Source: Pseudoalteromonas sp. A25
GTDB taxonomy: Bacteria; Pseudomonadota; Gammaproteobacteria; Enterobacterales; Alteromonadaceae
DNA length: 64,000 nt
Assembly: GCF_009176705.1 (NCBI RefSeq)
Contig: NZ_AP021846.1
Coordinates: 37,501 to 101,500, forward strand
Reading direction: 5' to 3'
The position numbers were made by a program, and so were the translations under genes. Below the pieces are notes generated by a model, which saw nothing but the letters and a program-made list of their open reading frames with translations, was not told the DNA's origin and did not search any database. Below are positions 43,483 through 53,668 of the stretch, piece by piece. Within the stretch, counting starts at the first letter, position 1. Each line of letters starts with the position of its first letter.

Positions 43483-44313
43483 TTACAAAGAGATTTGCCC
43501 ATCAAAAACATGCTCTGCAGGGCCAGTCATTTTTACGCTGTGACCTTCCCCTTGCCAGCGAACTTGCAAGCTACCGCCGGGTAAATCTACGCGCACGGTA
43601 TTTGCTAGTTTCTTTTGTGCGATACCAATAGCAACAGCGGCACAGGCTCCGCTGCCGCAAGCTAAGGTTTCTTGCGCACCGCGCTCCCAGACTCGCAGTT
43701 TAATGTGCTCTTCATTAATAATTTGCATAAAGCCCACATTAGCTCGCTCAGGAAAGCGCTCATGGTTTTCTAGAATAGGGCCCAATGTTTCAACTTCAGC
43801 AGTGTTGATATCATCCACTTCAATCACACAATGCGGGTTCCCCATAGAGACGACACCACAAAATACGGTGTGCTCTTGAGCGCGCATGATATAAGTGAGC
43901 TCGGGTTTACTGGCTTTAAATGGAATACTACTTGGCGCAAAATGTGGGTGACCCATATTGACGGTAACTTGGCCATCTTTTTCAGAGTACAGCGTAATGT
44001 TACCAGACTTAGTTGATACGCACACTTTGTGGCGGTTGGTTAGCCCCTTCATACGCACAAATCGCGCGAAGCAACGTGCGCCATTACCACATTGTTCAAC
44101 CTCGGTACCATCGGCATTAAAAATACGGTAATGAAAGTCAAGGTCGGGTGAGTAAGGTGCTTCAACCATTAATAGTTGGTCAAAGCCCACGCCAAAGTTT
44201 CTATCTGCAAGCTTTTTTATTTGATCTCGAGACAAAAATACATTTTGAGTGACGTTGTCCACCACCATAAAGTCATTGCCTAAGCCATGCATTTTAGAAA
44301 AATTTACAAACAT
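43483..44313 (-). CDS. dapF: Diaminopimelate epimerase
   Basis: This 276-residue PLP-independent racemase converts LL- to meso-diaminopimelate for lysine and peptidoglycan synthesis. Both catalytic cysteines are visible, in [14 protein letters not shown] and [12 protein letters not shown], each in the family's Cys-Gly-Asn/Ser-Gly-Ala pattern. [13 protein letters not shown] is the conserved N-terminus. It is 69 bases downstream of lysA on the same strand. Confidence 0.97.
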   Translation of the reverse strand: MFVNFSKMHGLGNDFMVVDNVTQNVFLSRDQIKKLADRNFGVGFDQLLMVEAPYSPDLDFHYRIFNADGTEVEQCGNGARCFARFVRMKGLTNRHKVCVSTKSGNITLYSEKDGQVTVNMGHPHFAPSSIPFKASKPELTYIMRAQEHTVFCGVVSMGNPHCVIEVDDINTAEVETLGPILENHERFPERANVGFMQIINEEHIKLRVWERGAQETLACGSGACAAVAIGIAQKKLANTVRVDLPGGSLQVRWQGEGHSVKMTGPAEHVFDGQISL

Positions 44314-44381
44314 AATGTTCTAATACAACTCCTAATGAGTTTACTTTGCCACGCTTGGGGCACCGCTGTCATTAATTATAA

Positions 44382-45635
44382 TTAGGGTAATAGGTGCTCA
44401 CCTTGCCACAAAGAGCTTAAAGTCTCTCTTTGTCTAACAACATAACAAGTGTCGCCATCCACCATTAATTCCGCCACTCTTGGGCGAGAATTATAGTTTG
44501 AACTCATGGTAAAACCGTATGCCCCCGCGCTGCGCTGCACGAGTAAATCACCCTCTTGAATTGCCAATGGGCGGTTTTTACCGAGAAAATCGCCAGTTTC
44601 ACAAACCGGACCCACCACATCATATGCATGGGTGGGGGTATTATCGTCACGAGGATTTACAGGGATAATATTTTGCCACGCTTGGTACAAAGAAGGTCTG
44701 AGCATGTCGTTCATTCCCGCATCAACAATGGCAAAATGTTTGTCATCAGAGCTTTTTAAATACTCCACTTTAGTGACCAAAATGCCGGCATTGGCGGCAA
44801 TGGCGCGACCTGGCTCAAACACCAGTTCTAAGTGAGGATAATTCGTTAATCTTGCTTTTACTTGCGCTGCATAGGCACTGGGGTGTGGTGGTTTTTCGCT
44901 GTCGTAGGGCACACCCAAACCGCCACCAATATCCAAATGCTGTAGTTCTATACCGGCAGTTTTCAGCTGTTCAACAAGGTCAATAACCTTGTCCAGTGCC
45001 GCCAAAAAGGGCTCAACTTCAGTTAATTGTGAACCGATATGAAAATCAACACCGACTACTTCAATGCCTGGCAGCGCATAAGCAAGTTGGTAAACGTCAA
45101 AGGCGTGTTTAATGTTGATACCAAACTTGTTTTCTTTCAGCCCAGTGGAAATATAAGGATGGGTTTTTGCATCAATATCTGGATTTACACGAATAGACAC
45201 GCGTGCGATTTCACCCATATTGCTGGCGACTTCGCTAATGCGTTTGAGCTCAGCTGTTGACTCTACGTTAAAGCATTTGATGTTATGAGTCAGTGCAAAT
45301 GCAATTTCATCGGCCGTTTTTGCCACACCTGAAAACACCACTTTACTGGTATCACCGCCAGCCTCTATTACCCGAGCAAGTTCGCCTTTAGATACAATAT
45401 CAAAGCCTGCTCCTAATCGAGCGAGCACATTGAGTACGGCAATATTAGAGTTGGCCTTAACGGCATAACAGACCAAGTGAGGGTGTCCTTGTGCTGCATC
45501 GGTAAATGCGTGGTAATGACGCTCTAGAGTTTTTCGAGAGTAAATATAACAAGGTGTACCATGTTGCTTGGCAATATCGGCTACGCTGACTTGCTCAGCA
45601 AATAGCTGGTTGTGTTGATATTGAAAAAAGTCCAT
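44382..45635 (-). CDS. lysA: Diaminopimelate decarboxylase
   Basis: This 417-residue PLP enzyme makes L-lysine from meso-diaminopimelate. The PLP lysine lies in HLVCYAVKANSNIAVL, and other family features are GFDIVSKGELARVIEAG, HIGSQLTEVEPF, the glycine-rich LDIGGGLGVPYD, FEPGRAIAANAG, and the catalytic cysteine in VGPVCETGDFLG. The start codon directly abuts the lptM stop codon, so translation is probably coupled. It belongs to the lptM-lysA-dapF-yigA-xerC-yigB unit. Confidence 0.97.
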   Translation of the reverse strand: MDFFQYQHNQLFAEQVSVADIAKQHGTPCYIYSRKTLERHYHAFTDAAQGHPHLVCYAVKANSNIAVLNVLARLGAGFDIVSKGELARVIEAGGDTSKVVFSGVAKTADEIAFALTHNIKCFNVESTAELKRISEVASNMGEIARVSIRVNPDIDAKTHPYISTGLKENKFGINIKHAFDVYQLAYALPGIEVVGVDFHIGSQLTEVEPFLAALDKVIDLVEQLKTAGIELQHLDIGGGLGVPYDSEKPPHPSAYAAQVKARLTNYPHLELVFEPGRAIAANAGILVTKVEYLKSSDDKHFAIVDAGMNDMLRPSLYQAWQNIIPVNPRDDNTPTHAYDVVGPVCETGDFLGKNRPLAIQEGDLLVQRSAGAYGFTMSSNYNSRPRVAELMVDGDTCYVVRQRETLSSLWQGEHLLP

Positions 45636-45833
45636 CTAACCGTCCTGCTGATTTGTTTGCGCTTGGGGCTGTTGCTGTGGTTTTGTTTGCGACTTATCTA
45701 ACTCTTGATTAGTCTGTTTTGAGTTTGGCTTTTCGGGTAAATAAAGCGGTCCACTTTGTCCACAGCCAGCTAATATAAGCGTAGTGAATATTACGAGAAA
45801 AAATAAGCTAGATTGAGAGAGTGTCGCTTTCAT
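45636..45833 (-). CDS. lptM: LptM (YifL)-type lipoprotein
   Basis: This 65-residue lipoprotein has the lipobox LAGC in TLILAGCGQSGPLYLPEK, where CGxxGPLYLP is the hallmark of LptM (YifL), which assists maturation of the LptD-LptE outer-membrane translocon. A Gln/Lys/Asn-rich low-complexity tail follows. ATG 45833 is chosen so that the signal peptide begins MKATLSQSS; a longer frame from 45884 adds 17 unrelated residues. It lies directly upstream of lysA, the usual place for this gene. Confidence 0.88.
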   Translation of the reverse strand: MKATLSQSSLFFLVIFTTLILAGCGQSGPLYLPEKPNSKQTNQELDKSQTKPQQQPQAQTNQQDG

Positions 45834-45956
45834 TAGATTAATGCTGTTAGTGCCTTTATAATCGCAGAGTAACAGAATTCGCAAAAAAAGCAGCTATTGC
45901 AGGTAAGTATTTTCATGCTTGAATAGCTAACACTTTGTACAAATGAGGGATACCGT

Positions 45957-46277
45957 ATGACTGATTCCGAGTACCATGAATTGGCTGATGCCTTAATGCT
46001 TACGATTGAAGAACAAATTGACGACTGTGATGCCGATTTAGATTATGAATCTGCAGCAGGTATCTTAGAGATTATTTTTGCTGATAAAAGCAAAATCGTG
46101 ATCAACAAACAAGCACCTTTACATCAAGTTTGGGTGGCAACAAAGTTTAATGGCCACCACTTTGAGCTTCATGGCGACAAATGGATTGATAACCGCTCTG
46201 GGGCAGAGTTTTGGCAGTTTATGTGTGATGCCGCTACTCGCCAAGCTGGCACTGCCATTGAATGGCAGCACAGCTAA
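45957..46277 (+). CDS. cyaY: Iron donor protein CyaY (frataxin)
   Basis: This 106-residue frataxin homologue binds iron and modulates iron-sulfur cluster assembly on IscU/IscS. It has the acidic first helix ([28 protein letters not shown]), [28 protein letters not shown] and the C-terminal [16 protein letters not shown]. It is divergent from lptM/lysA, the same arrangement as in E. coli. The stop codon overlaps the start of the next gene (TAATG). Confidence 0.96.
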   Translation: MTDSEYHELADALMLTIEEQIDDCDADLDYESAAGILEIIFADKSKIVINKQAPLHQVWVATKFNGHHFELHGDKWIDNRSGAEFWQFMCDAATRQAGTAIEWQHS

Positions 46278-46930
46278 TGTTGCCGTTTGTAGAATACGCC
46301 GCAAAAGGCGAACATAAAGCGAGTATCATTTGGCTGCATGGTTTAGGTGACTCTGGAGAGGGGTTTTTGCCTATCGCGCCTGAGCTAAAGTTACCTGACG
46401 AGTTAGGCGTGCGGTTTGTTTTTCCTCATGCGCCAGAACAACCGGTCACAATTAATGGTGGCATGGTGATGCGCGCTTGGTACGATATTAAATCTTTGGA
46501 TTTAGAAAACCGAGCTGATGAAGATGGTGTAAGAGCGTCAGCCAAAGCGGTAGAAGCATTGATCCAAGCTGAATTAGACAAAGGCATCGCGCCTGAACGC
46601 ATTATATTGGCGGGCTTTTCTCAAGGCGGCGTGATAGCGCTGCATTTAGCACCACGTTTGGCGTATAAAATAGGTGGCGTTATGGCATTATCTACCTATA
46701 TGTGTGCACCACAAAAGCTGGCGGATGAAGCCAAACAAGCAACGCTTAACATCTTTATGGCGCATGGCAGCCACGACCCTGTCGTTGCTATGTCGGCGGG
46801 AAAACTTGCTTATGAGACCTTGCGAGAACAAGGTTATCAGGTAAGCTGGCAAGACTACCCAATGGAACATCAGGTGTGTTACGAAGAACTCGTTGCGATA
46901 CGCACATGGTTAATTGCGACACTGTCTTAA
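46277..46930 (+). CDS. Carboxylesterase (alpha/beta hydrolase 2)
   Basis: This 217-residue cytoplasmic esterase belongs to the phospholipase/carboxylesterase group. It has IIWLHGLGDSGEGFLP, the family signature VTINGGMVMRAWYDIKSLD, the nucleophile in LAGFSQGGVIALHL, the acid in HGSHDPVVAM and the histidine in PMEHQVCYEEL. ATG 46277 overlaps the cyaY stop codon; an in-frame ATG at 46262 is an alternative. The substrate is unknown. It is inserted between cyaY and the hem genes, where E. coli has cyaA. Confidence 0.9.
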   Translation: MLPFVEYAAKGEHKASIIWLHGLGDSGEGFLPIAPELKLPDELGVRFVFPHAPEQPVTINGGMVMRAWYDIKSLDLENRADEDGVRASAKAVEALIQAELDKGIAPERIILAGFSQGGVIALHLAPRLAYKIGGVMALSTYMCAPQKLADEAKQATLNIFMAHGSHDPVVAMSAGKLAYETLREQGYQVSWQDYPMEHQVCYEELVAIRTWLIATLS

Positions 46931-46946
46931 ATTAGGAGCTGCAACA

Positions 46947-47807
46947 ATGACACAAAGGATCGTTATTAAAACGTCGGTAAATAAAGCGCCAACGGCGCAT
47001 GCTCCAGTGAGTTACCAATGGCATTGGCGGCGTATATTTATGGCTTTTAGTGTGGTGTTATTGTTTACAACCGCTCTGATATATGGGCTGATGAACTCTG
47101 TCAATGCTGATGAAATTCAAGCTACTGACAGTGGCTCTATCCAGAGTGGCTCTATCCAGAGTAAAGCAGTTGCAGTGGCTCATAATGAGACTGAGCATCA
47201 ACATGAGCAGGCCGTTACACCCAAAGAGTCAGCGCCAGAAGAGCCTGCCATTAATGTGGCAGAAGCCAGCGCAGATAACCTCGCGCCTGTTACGCTTAAC
47301 GAAGAAGCGCGCCTTCCAAGCTCAGTGCAAAACCAGGTCGACATGCAATCAGACATGCCACCTGAAGTTGTCGAGCAAGTAGATGATCAGCAAAGTGAGC
47401 TGGCAAGCGAAAATACCTTTGCTGAGCATGCCGCTATTACGAATGTGGCTTTGGGCGCACAAATTGATAGTAATTTAGTGTCGCGGGCCGTATTGACGAC
47501 GGGTGTTGTGGACCGAGAGCCAGTTGACGTGCTCAAAGAAAACCTTGAGCTTAGCCAGTTTACAGATAAGTTATTTTTCTTTACCGAGATTAATAACCTG
47601 CAAGGGCAGACCGTGCAGCATTTATGGTTTCATCAAGATCAACTAATGGCCGAAATCCCATTGACGATTAGTGCCGTTCGTTTTCGTACTTACTCAAGCA
47701 AAAATATCATGCCAAGCCAAACTGGGCCGTGGCGAGTGGAGGTGGTGACTGAGGAAGGTCAGCTACTTGCACAAAAATCTTTTCGAATTATTTCAGAGGC
47801 CGAATAA
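46947..47807 (+). CDS. DUF2914 domain membrane protein
   Basis: This 286-residue protein has a basic cytoplasmic N-terminus (YQWHWRRIF), one membrane helix (about residues 31-50), a long acidic low-complexity periplasmic linker (about 55-180), and a C-terminal DUF2914 domain ([57 protein letters not shown]). The domain is found in envelope proteins of unknown function. ATG 46947 has AGGAG seven bases upstream. The linker carries a short tandem duplication (47130-47159). It lies directly before hemC. Confidence 0.85.
   Translation: MTQRIVIKTSVNKAPTAHAPVSYQWHWRRIFMAFSVVLLFTTALIYGLMNSVNADEIQATDSGSIQSGSIQSKAVAVAHNETEHQHEQAVTPKESAPEEPAINVAEASADNLAPVTLNEEARLPSSVQNQVDMQSDMPPEVVEQVDDQQSELASENTFAEHAAITNVALGAQIDSNLVSRAVLTTGVVDREPVDVLKENLELSQFTDKLFFFTEINNLQGQTVQHLWFHQDQLMAEIPLTISAVRFRTYSSKNIMPSQTGPWRVEVVTEEGQLLAQKSFRIISEAE
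47130..47159 (+). repeat. 15-bp tandem duplication in DUF2914 gene
   Basis: AGTGGCTCTATCCAG occurs twice in a row (47130-47144 and 47145-47159), encoding two copies of a five-residue unit in the linker. Copies in units of three keep the frame, so the count could vary between strains. Confidence 0.85.
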
Positions 47808-47827
47808 CAGGCCACTATAGGTTAATC

Positions 47828-48766
47828 ATGACTCAACAACATACTTTACGTATCGCCACCAGAAAAAGTGCCTTAGCATTGTGGCAAGCTGAATTTGTAA
47901 AAGCGCAATTGGAGCACTTCCACCCTGAACTAAACGTTGAACTGGTGCCCATGTCTACGCAAGGAGATATCATTTTAGACACGCCTTTAGCTAAAATTGG
48001 TGGTAAAGGGCTGTTTGTTAAAGAGTTAGAGCAAGCAATGTTGGATGGACGCGCGGATATAGCGGTACATTCAATGAAAGATGTTCCCGTGGAGTTTCCA
48101 CAAGGCCTTGAGCTGTACACCATTTGTGAGCGTGAAGACCCACGTGATGCATTTGTGTCAAATAGCTATAAAGCACTGGATGAATTACCTCAAGGTGCGG
48201 TCGTTGGAACTTCTAGTTTGCGTCGTCAGTGCCAAATTAAGGCGTTGCGCCCAGATTTAGATATTCGAGATCTGCGTGGCAATGTGAATACGCGCTTAGC
48301 CAAGCTAGATAATGGCGATTATGATGCCATTATACTTGCAGCAGCAGGGTTGATCAGATTAGAGATGCCAGAGCGTATTGCAAGTTTTATCTCGCCAGAG
48401 CAATCGTTACCCGCTAACGGCCAAGGTGCGGTTGGCATCGAGTGTCGCAGTGATGACGAATTGACTAAGCGATTATTGGCACCACTTGAGCATCAGCAAA
48501 CACGCATTCGCGTGCTCGCAGAGCGCGCGATGAACCGCCGTCTTGAAGGTGGCTGCCAGGTGCCTATTGGCGCTTATGCTGAAGTAGAAGCGGAGCAGGT
48601 CAATTTGCGCGGTTTGGTGGGTGCACTGGATGGTAGCCAGATTTTACACGCACAGGTAACAGGCCCTAGTGAGCAGGCTGAGCAGCTTGGTATTGAGCTG
48701 GCTGAGCAGTTATTAGCGCAAGGTGCCGATACCATCCTTGCTGAGGTTTATAAAAGCAGCAAATGA
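47828..48766 (+). CDS. hemC: Hydroxymethylbilane synthase
   Basis: This 312-residue enzyme condenses four porphobilinogen molecules in heme synthesis. It has [18 protein letters not shown] at the start, [59 protein letters not shown], and the cofactor-binding cysteine in [16 protein letters not shown] that holds the dipyrromethane. The stop codon overlaps the hemD start by four bases. It leads the hemC-hemDX-hemY unit. Confidence 0.97.
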   Translation: MTQQHTLRIATRKSALALWQAEFVKAQLEHFHPELNVELVPMSTQGDIILDTPLAKIGGKGLFVKELEQAMLDGRADIAVHSMKDVPVEFPQGLELYTICEREDPRDAFVSNSYKALDELPQGAVVGTSSLRRQCQIKALRPDLDIRDLRGNVNTRLAKLDNGDYDAIILAAAGLIRLEMPERIASFISPEQSLPANGQGAVGIECRSDDELTKRLLAPLEHQQTRIRVLAERAMNRRLEGGCQVPIGAYAEVEAEQVNLRGLVGALDGSQILHAQVTGPSEQAEQLGIELAEQLLAQGADTILAEVYKSSK

Positions 48767-50574
48767 TGCGTATCGCCATTACTCGTCCTGAGGGAAAAGG
48801 GTTAGAGCTTGCAAACTTGCTGGACCAGCAAGGTATTTTCAATGTGCATACACCTGTTTTGCGCATTGAACCCTGCCCATTATCAGCGAGTCAGTTAGCG
48901 CCAATTCAAGATGCTGACATTATTGTTTTTATCTCGCAAGATTCGGTAAAACAATTAGCTGAGCAAGTCAGTTTACTGCCTGCCTCGGCGCAGCTTTTTG
49001 CGGTGGGTGAGCAAACCGCAAATGCCGTGCAACGTTATTATTCTCGCAAGGCGGTTGCACCAAACCAGCAAGACTCCGAAGGTTTATTAGCCTTATCGCA
49101 GCTACAACAATTAGACTCTAAGCAGGTTGTATTGGTTAAAGGCCATGGCGGGCGTACGTTATTGGCTAAAACTTTTAAGCAGCGAGGAGCAATTTTAAAT
49201 GTCTGTGCGGTCTATAAACGGGTGGCTCAGCAAGACACTTCTGATAAGTGGTTAGACCACTGGCGCAGTAAAGAAATTGACGGTATAGTCGTAACGAGTA
49301 ATGCAACGTTAGATGCGATATTTAATACTCAGCAAGAAGAGCTTTTAAACTGGCTGAAAAGCAAAAGCAGGCATTTTTTTCTAGTCAGTGAACGTAGCGC
49401 GCGCTATTTGCACAACACCTATGAGGTGGGGCAACAGCGCATAAGTATTGCGAATGGGCCAGATGATCTGGCGATATTTAACAGCATAGTGCCCAACCAA
49501 CAGCAGCAAGGTAGCCAAATGAGTGAGCAAGAAACACAATCTGAATCTGTAACGTCCAATCCTGAGGCGCCGGTAACTCAACCCGTGTTTAAACAAAAAA
49601 TTAGCAAACTTGCGGTCCTAGCGTTGCTGGTTTCTGTCACCGGAGGGGTTGCAACTGCGGGACTCATTATTCATGGTAAGCAGATCAGCGATAAAACTTA
49701 TGCGGCTTTGGCACAATTACGACAAGACAATGCACAGCTGAGTGAACAGCTCAAACAGGCAAAGTCGCAACTGGCTTTGCTACAAGGAAATTTGCAGCAG
49801 CAAAATAGTGAACTTGAAGAGCGCCTCACGTTACAAACACAAGCTGTTGACGCACAACTGAATGCTGCGTTATCGCAGGCAAAACAACAGATAAGTGGTG
49901 CTTTAAGTAGTGAGGTGACCTACTTGCAACGCATGGCTGAGTTTAAAGCCAATGCAGAGCAGGACTATCAAGGTGCAATTGCCGTATTAAAACGGCTGTA
50001 TGACGTTGTACAAAGCGAGAATAATAATACTGCGTTGTTAAGTGCAATAGCGACGGATATTGCCACACTACAGGCGCAGCCTACGCCTGCGGTTGAAGCA
50101 CTATACCTGCAAGTGCATGGGATGTTGCAACAAGTTGATAGCTTGGCTTTGAAAACTTTGCAATTACCAGAGCCAAAAGCGCACCATGACGAGCCGCTGT
50201 CGAGTGAGATCAGTGATTTTCAGAGTAATCTGCAAAAAACTTGGCATAAACTAGTCGATGATTTTATTAAAGTGAGAACGAGAGAAGTCGCGGTGATTGA
50301 TCCCTTACTTGACGCCGAACAACAACAGTTATTACGTGCTCAGTTGAGGAGTCATTTATCTCAAGCACAATCGGCACTGATGGATAAACAAGCGAGTATA
50401 TTTTTTAATGCACTGGGATCAGCACAGCTCACGGTTGAGCAGTTTTACGACTTACAAGATAGGGCGGTGCAAGTGATGCAGGACCAGTTAATTGAATTGC
50501 AAAAGGTGCCGCTTAAATTTAATGCCCAAGTCGAGCTAAAAACAACCGCGGCTGTAAAGGAGTGGTTGAAATGA
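48763..50574 (+). CDS. hemD: Fused uroporphyrinogen-III synthase / HemX
   Basis: This 603-residue protein joins two heme-pathway proteins. Residues about 1-245 are uroporphyrinogen-III synthase ([41 protein letters not shown]), which closes the tetrapyrrole ring. After a Gln/Ser-rich linker comes a membrane helix (about 282-304) and a periplasmic HemX domain with coiled coil ([20 protein letters not shown]). In E. coli hemD and hemX are separate genes. An internal ATG at codon 253 (49519), preceded by AAGG, could also initiate HemX alone. The frame is open through the joint. Confidence 0.93.
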   Translation: MMRIAITRPEGKGLELANLLDQQGIFNVHTPVLRIEPCPLSASQLAPIQDADIIVFISQDSVKQLAEQVSLLPASAQLFAVGEQTANAVQRYYSRKAVAPNQQDSEGLLALSQLQQLDSKQVVLVKGHGGRTLLAKTFKQRGAILNVCAVYKRVAQQDTSDKWLDHWRSKEIDGIVVTSNATLDAIFNTQQEELLNWLKSKSRHFFLVSERSARYLHNTYEVGQQRISIANGPDDLAIFNSIVPNQQQQGSQMSEQETQSESVTSNPEAPVTQPVFKQKISKLAVLALLVSVTGGVATAGLIIHGKQISDKTYAALAQLRQDNAQLSEQLKQAKSQLALLQGNLQQQNSELEERLTLQTQAVDAQLNAALSQAKQQISGALSSEVTYLQRMAEFKANAEQDYQGAIAVLKRLYDVVQSENNNTALLSAIATDIATLQAQPTPAVEALYLQVHGMLQQVDSLALKTLQLPEPKAHHDEPLSSEISDFQSNLQKTWHKLVDDFIKVRTREVAVIDPLLDAEQQQLLRAQLRSHLSQAQSALMDKQASIFFNALGSAQLTVEQFYDLQDRAVQVMQDQLIELQKVPLKFNAQVELKTTAAVKEWLK

Positions 50575-51680
50575 TCAAAGCGCTGCTGGTATTGGCAGTG
50601 GTCGCTGCAGCCATGGCTGCAGGGCACTTGCTGATCGATGAAAAAGGTTACGTGCTGATAGCATTTAATGAGACGACTATTGAGGGAACCATTGTCGCCT
50701 TTGTGATAATGCTGTTGTTAACAGTATTGGCTGGGTGGATTGTGCTTAAGTTGTTAAGTGTTGTGTGGCATTTCTACCGTTCAACTACTGGTCACTTTAG
50801 TAATAAAAGGCGTATCAAGTCTGAGTTGGCGCTTAACGATGCCGTATGGGGCATGTTGAATGACGATGCACACATGATCAAAAGTGCATTTGCCAAAAAC
50901 GATGCGCCTGCGCAGTGGCAAGATCATCAACAAGCAATGCTTGCAAAGGCGGCGCTGCAGTCAGGCGAGCAAGCGCAAGCACTACAGTATTTACAGGCGA
51001 TGTCTGATGATGCTCAGGCACAAGTTCCTAAGCTGTGGCTCAATGCAAACCAATCGGAGCAGGCATTGGCTTTATTGTCGCAGCCAATGCAGCAGAAAAA
51101 GCCCACCCCGGCAGCTGTGAGTAGCTATTTAGATGGTTTATTGCATGAACAGCAGTTGGCAGAAATTGTTGCAACGCTATCGAGTAAATACAAGCAACTT
51201 GATTTGGCAACTAAGCAATGGCATGACTTCTTTAAACGCTTTTTTGATAGCGCTAAACAACAGGCGAGTGACTACTTTTCTCAGTTGCCTAAAACGGTGC
51301 AGGCGCATGCTCAGCTTGCTTATTTGCAAAGTATGGCAGGGCAAAGCCGTTTAGAAAATGTTCATGATGCGCTGATTAAACTGCTTAAAAAAGGCCAATT
51401 TAGTCAGTTATCTCAGGTCTTGGCCCATGCAAAAGGGGTGGATGTCAAACTCACACAAGCGATTCAAATGCGTTTGAAAAAACAGCCTGAGCACAGCGAG
51501 TTGTTATTCTGTTTAGCCTGTATGGCCAATGCTGAAGGTGACTTTGAATTGGCTGCAAAAATATTTGCCAGTTTGCCGGAACAAGATTGGCAACGATATT
51601 GGATTGAACCTGCGCTATATAGTTTTGAGCAAACGGGGCAATTTCAAAGGGCCTATCAATTGGCCCGCCATAAATGGTAA
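50571..51680 (+). CDS. hemY: HemY protein
   Basis: This 369-residue inner-membrane protein of the HemY (TPR-like) family, downstream of hemX in many gammaproteobacteria, has two N-terminal helices (about residues 3-22 and 40-64), YVLIAFNETTIEGTI between them, and helical TPR-like repeats to the end (LLFCLACMANAEGDFELAAKIF). It is not the protoporphyrinogen oxidase that is called HemY in Gram-positives. ATG 50571 overlaps the hemDX stop codon (ATGA), so translation is coupled. A terminator follows. Confidence 0.92.
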   Translation: MIKALLVLAVVAAAMAAGHLLIDEKGYVLIAFNETTIEGTIVAFVIMLLLTVLAGWIVLKLLSVVWHFYRSTTGHFSNKRRIKSELALNDAVWGMLNDDAHMIKSAFAKNDAPAQWQDHQQAMLAKAALQSGEQAQALQYLQAMSDDAQAQVPKLWLNANQSEQALALLSQPMQQKKPTPAAVSSYLDGLLHEQQLAEIVATLSSKYKQLDLATKQWHDFFKRFFDSAKQQASDYFSQLPKTVQAHAQLAYLQSMAGQSRLENVHDALIKLLKKGQFSQLSQVLAHAKGVDVKLTQAIQMRLKKQPEHSELLFCLACMANAEGDFELAAKIFASLPEQDWQRYWIEPALYSFEQTGQFQRAYQLARHKW

Positions 51681-51687
51681 AGATATG

Positions 51688-51713
51688 AAGCCAGCAATAA
51701 GCTGGCTTTTTTG
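51688..51713 (+). terminator. hem operon terminator
   Basis: AAGCCAGC (51688-51695) and GCTGGCTT (51701-51708) form an eight-bp stem followed by a T run. It lies seven bases after the hemY stop and ends the cyaY-to-hemY transcript. Confidence 0.93.
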
Positions 51714-51816
51714 TACATGCATAAATAATCAGCAATACTAAATGTGGACATGTGTCCTTGATCTTTATAGATGGGGGCGTATGATCCCAAAAATTTTATC
51801 TGCAGCCGAGTGACCT

Positions 51817-52809
51817 ATGATCAATAAAACTTTACCTTTGCTTGATTTACACCGCCACCTTGACGGAAACGTACGTGCGAGTACCATTTTGGAGCTTGGC
51901 CAACAATTTAATTTAGCGCTACCCGCTCAAGATTTAGAAGGGTTGCGAGAGCATGTGCAGGTAATTGATAACGCTCCTGATTTGATGGCATTTTTAGCCA
52001 AACTGGATTGGGGTGTAAAGGTATTAGGCGATTATGATGCGTGTCGTCGAATTGCAATGGAAAATGTGGCCGATGCAGTGGCACAAAATATTGATTATAC
52101 CGAGCTGCGTTTTAGTCCTTATTACATGGCGCAAAGTCATTACTTACACCCGCAAGGAGTGACAGAAGCGGTGATTGATGGTGTGAAAGCCGCAACCCAA
52201 GGGCGAGACATTCAAGTTAATTTGATAGGTATTATGTCTCGCACGTTTGGTGTTGATAAATGTCAGTATGAGCTAGAGGCATTATTGGCATGTAAAGACG
52301 GTTTAGTTGCTGTTGATTTAGCGGGTGATGAAATCGGTTACCCCGGTGAATTATTTGTAGAGCACTTCAAGCAAGTTCGAGATGCCTATTTGGGTGTTAC
52401 TATTCATGCTGGTGAGGCACGCGGCTCACAAAGTATTTGGCAAGCCATTAATGAGCTGGGTGCAACACGAATTGGTCATGGTGTAAAAGCCATTGAAGAC
52501 CCTAAACTGATGGATTATTTGCGAGATAATCGTATCGGTATTGAATCGTGTTTAACCAGTAATATTTTGACTAGTACCATCAGTGATATCGAAACACATC
52601 CGTTAAAGCAGTTTTTGACTCATGGCATATTGGCGTGTATCAACACTGATGATCCAGCCGTACAGGGCATTGAATTAGATTATGAATATCAAGTAGCGGC
52701 ACCAAAAGCGGGGTTAACGAAAGCTGATATGGAGCTTGCGCAACGTAATGCATTAGAGATTGCGTTTTTAAGTGACAGTGATAAGCAAGCCTTACGCGCA
52801 AAATACTAA
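51817..52809 (+). CDS. add: Adenosine deaminase
   Basis: This 330-residue zinc enzyme deaminates adenosine to inosine in purine salvage. The metal and catalytic motifs are visible: [14 protein letters not shown] (two zinc histidines), [16 protein letters not shown] (third histidine and catalytic glutamate region), [13 protein letters not shown] and [12 protein letters not shown] with the zinc and catalytic aspartates. The length agrees with the E. coli enzyme (333). It is a single-gene unit with its own terminator. Confidence 0.97.
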   Translation: MINKTLPLLDLHRHLDGNVRASTILELGQQFNLALPAQDLEGLREHVQVIDNAPDLMAFLAKLDWGVKVLGDYDACRRIAMENVADAVAQNIDYTELRFSPYYMAQSHYLHPQGVTEAVIDGVKAATQGRDIQVNLIGIMSRTFGVDKCQYELEALLACKDGLVAVDLAGDEIGYPGELFVEHFKQVRDAYLGVTIHAGEARGSQSIWQAINELGATRIGHGVKAIEDPKLMDYLRDNRIGIESCLTSNILTSTISDIETHPLKQFLTHGILACINTDDPAVQGIELDYEYQVAAPKAGLTKADMELAQRNALEIAFLSDSDKQALRAKY

Positions 52810-52824
52810 TAATGCCAATTGACC

Positions 52825-52849
52825 AAAACGCGCCAATTGGCGCGTTTTT
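52825..52849. terminator. Bidirectional terminator
   Basis: AAAACGCGCC (52825-52834) and GGCGCGTTTT (52839-52848) form a perfect stem around AATT and are followed by further T. It ends add and also faces the flavin reductase gene. Confidence 0.95.
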
Positions 52850-52874
52850 GTCACCTTAGCTAACGACAGCTGAG

Positions 52875-53588
52875 TTATTTAATAAATGCGAAAGCATCTG
52901 CGTACATGTGTTCGCGCTCGGCGCCATGATTGATAAAGTCATCACGCACAATACCTATCATGTCAAAACGACCCGCCATATAAATGCTATAAGGTTCAAG
53001 TGACACAATGTCTTTCATCACCGCTTTATGCACATAACCAGTATGGCCACTCCAAGTTGCAGAGGCATTTTCTACAACCGGAATAAATTGAAAATTCTTA
53101 TGGCCGGCTGCCCATGCTTCCATTTCTTGTTTGGCATACAACGCGGATTCTTCTTTTACGCCCCAATACAGTAACACTGGCTGGGTAAAGCCGATTTCAG
53201 CTAAGTGATCAGCCATTGATTTGACATAAGAAAACCCAGTACCGCCGGCCAATAAAATAATGGGGCGTTGGCTATCAACTCGCAATTGAGAGATGCCAAG
53301 ACCAGCTTCAATTAATACGCTTTGCTTGTTTAAGTGTGCCTGCTTTAGGTGCTCTAATGCTTGCATCGCGTAAGAGTCGGCACCCGAGGCGCCAATGTGT
53401 AATTCTAATTCGTTTTGCATTGACGGGCGGCTAGCGATTGAAAAAGCACGCTTGTCTTTCTCGCCCAAAACGAGCTGGAGATATTGTCCGGCTTCAAATG
53501 ACACAGCAGCATCAGGTTTCAGTGTAACCTTGTGAACAAATTCTGTAAGTGGACTGATATTGACCACTTCAGCGTTAACTAATTGCAT
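52875..53588 (-). CDS. fre: NAD(P)H-flavin reductase
   Basis: This 237-residue flavin reductase of the ferredoxin-reductase-like superfamily has AGQYLQLVLGEKDKRAFSIASRP (flavin-binding RxxS), LLAGGTGFSYVKSM (nicotinamide-binding GGTG) and a C-terminal MAGRFDMIGIVRDDF. It reduces free flavins with NAD(P)H. It matches E. coli Fre in length (233) and sits just after ubiD on the same strand, the same order as in E. coli. Related LuxG proteins serve luciferase, but no lux gene is present. Confidence 0.95.
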   Translation of the reverse strand: MQLVNAEVVNISPLTEFVHKVTLKPDAAVSFEAGQYLQLVLGEKDKRAFSIASRPSMQNELELHIGASGADSYAMQALEHLKQAHLNKQSVLIEAGLGISQLRVDSQRPIILLAGGTGFSYVKSMADHLAEIGFTQPVLLYWGVKEESALYAKQEMEAWAAGHKNFQFIPVVENASATWSGHTGYVHKAVMKDIVSLEPYSIYMAGRFDMIGIVRDDFINHGAEREHMYADAFAFIK

Positions 53589-53668
53589 ATTTTACCTTTC
53601 GCACGGCGGCTATAAATATAAAAGTTTATAAAATGTGTCGGCACTTTATCACAGCACCTTTTGAGATC

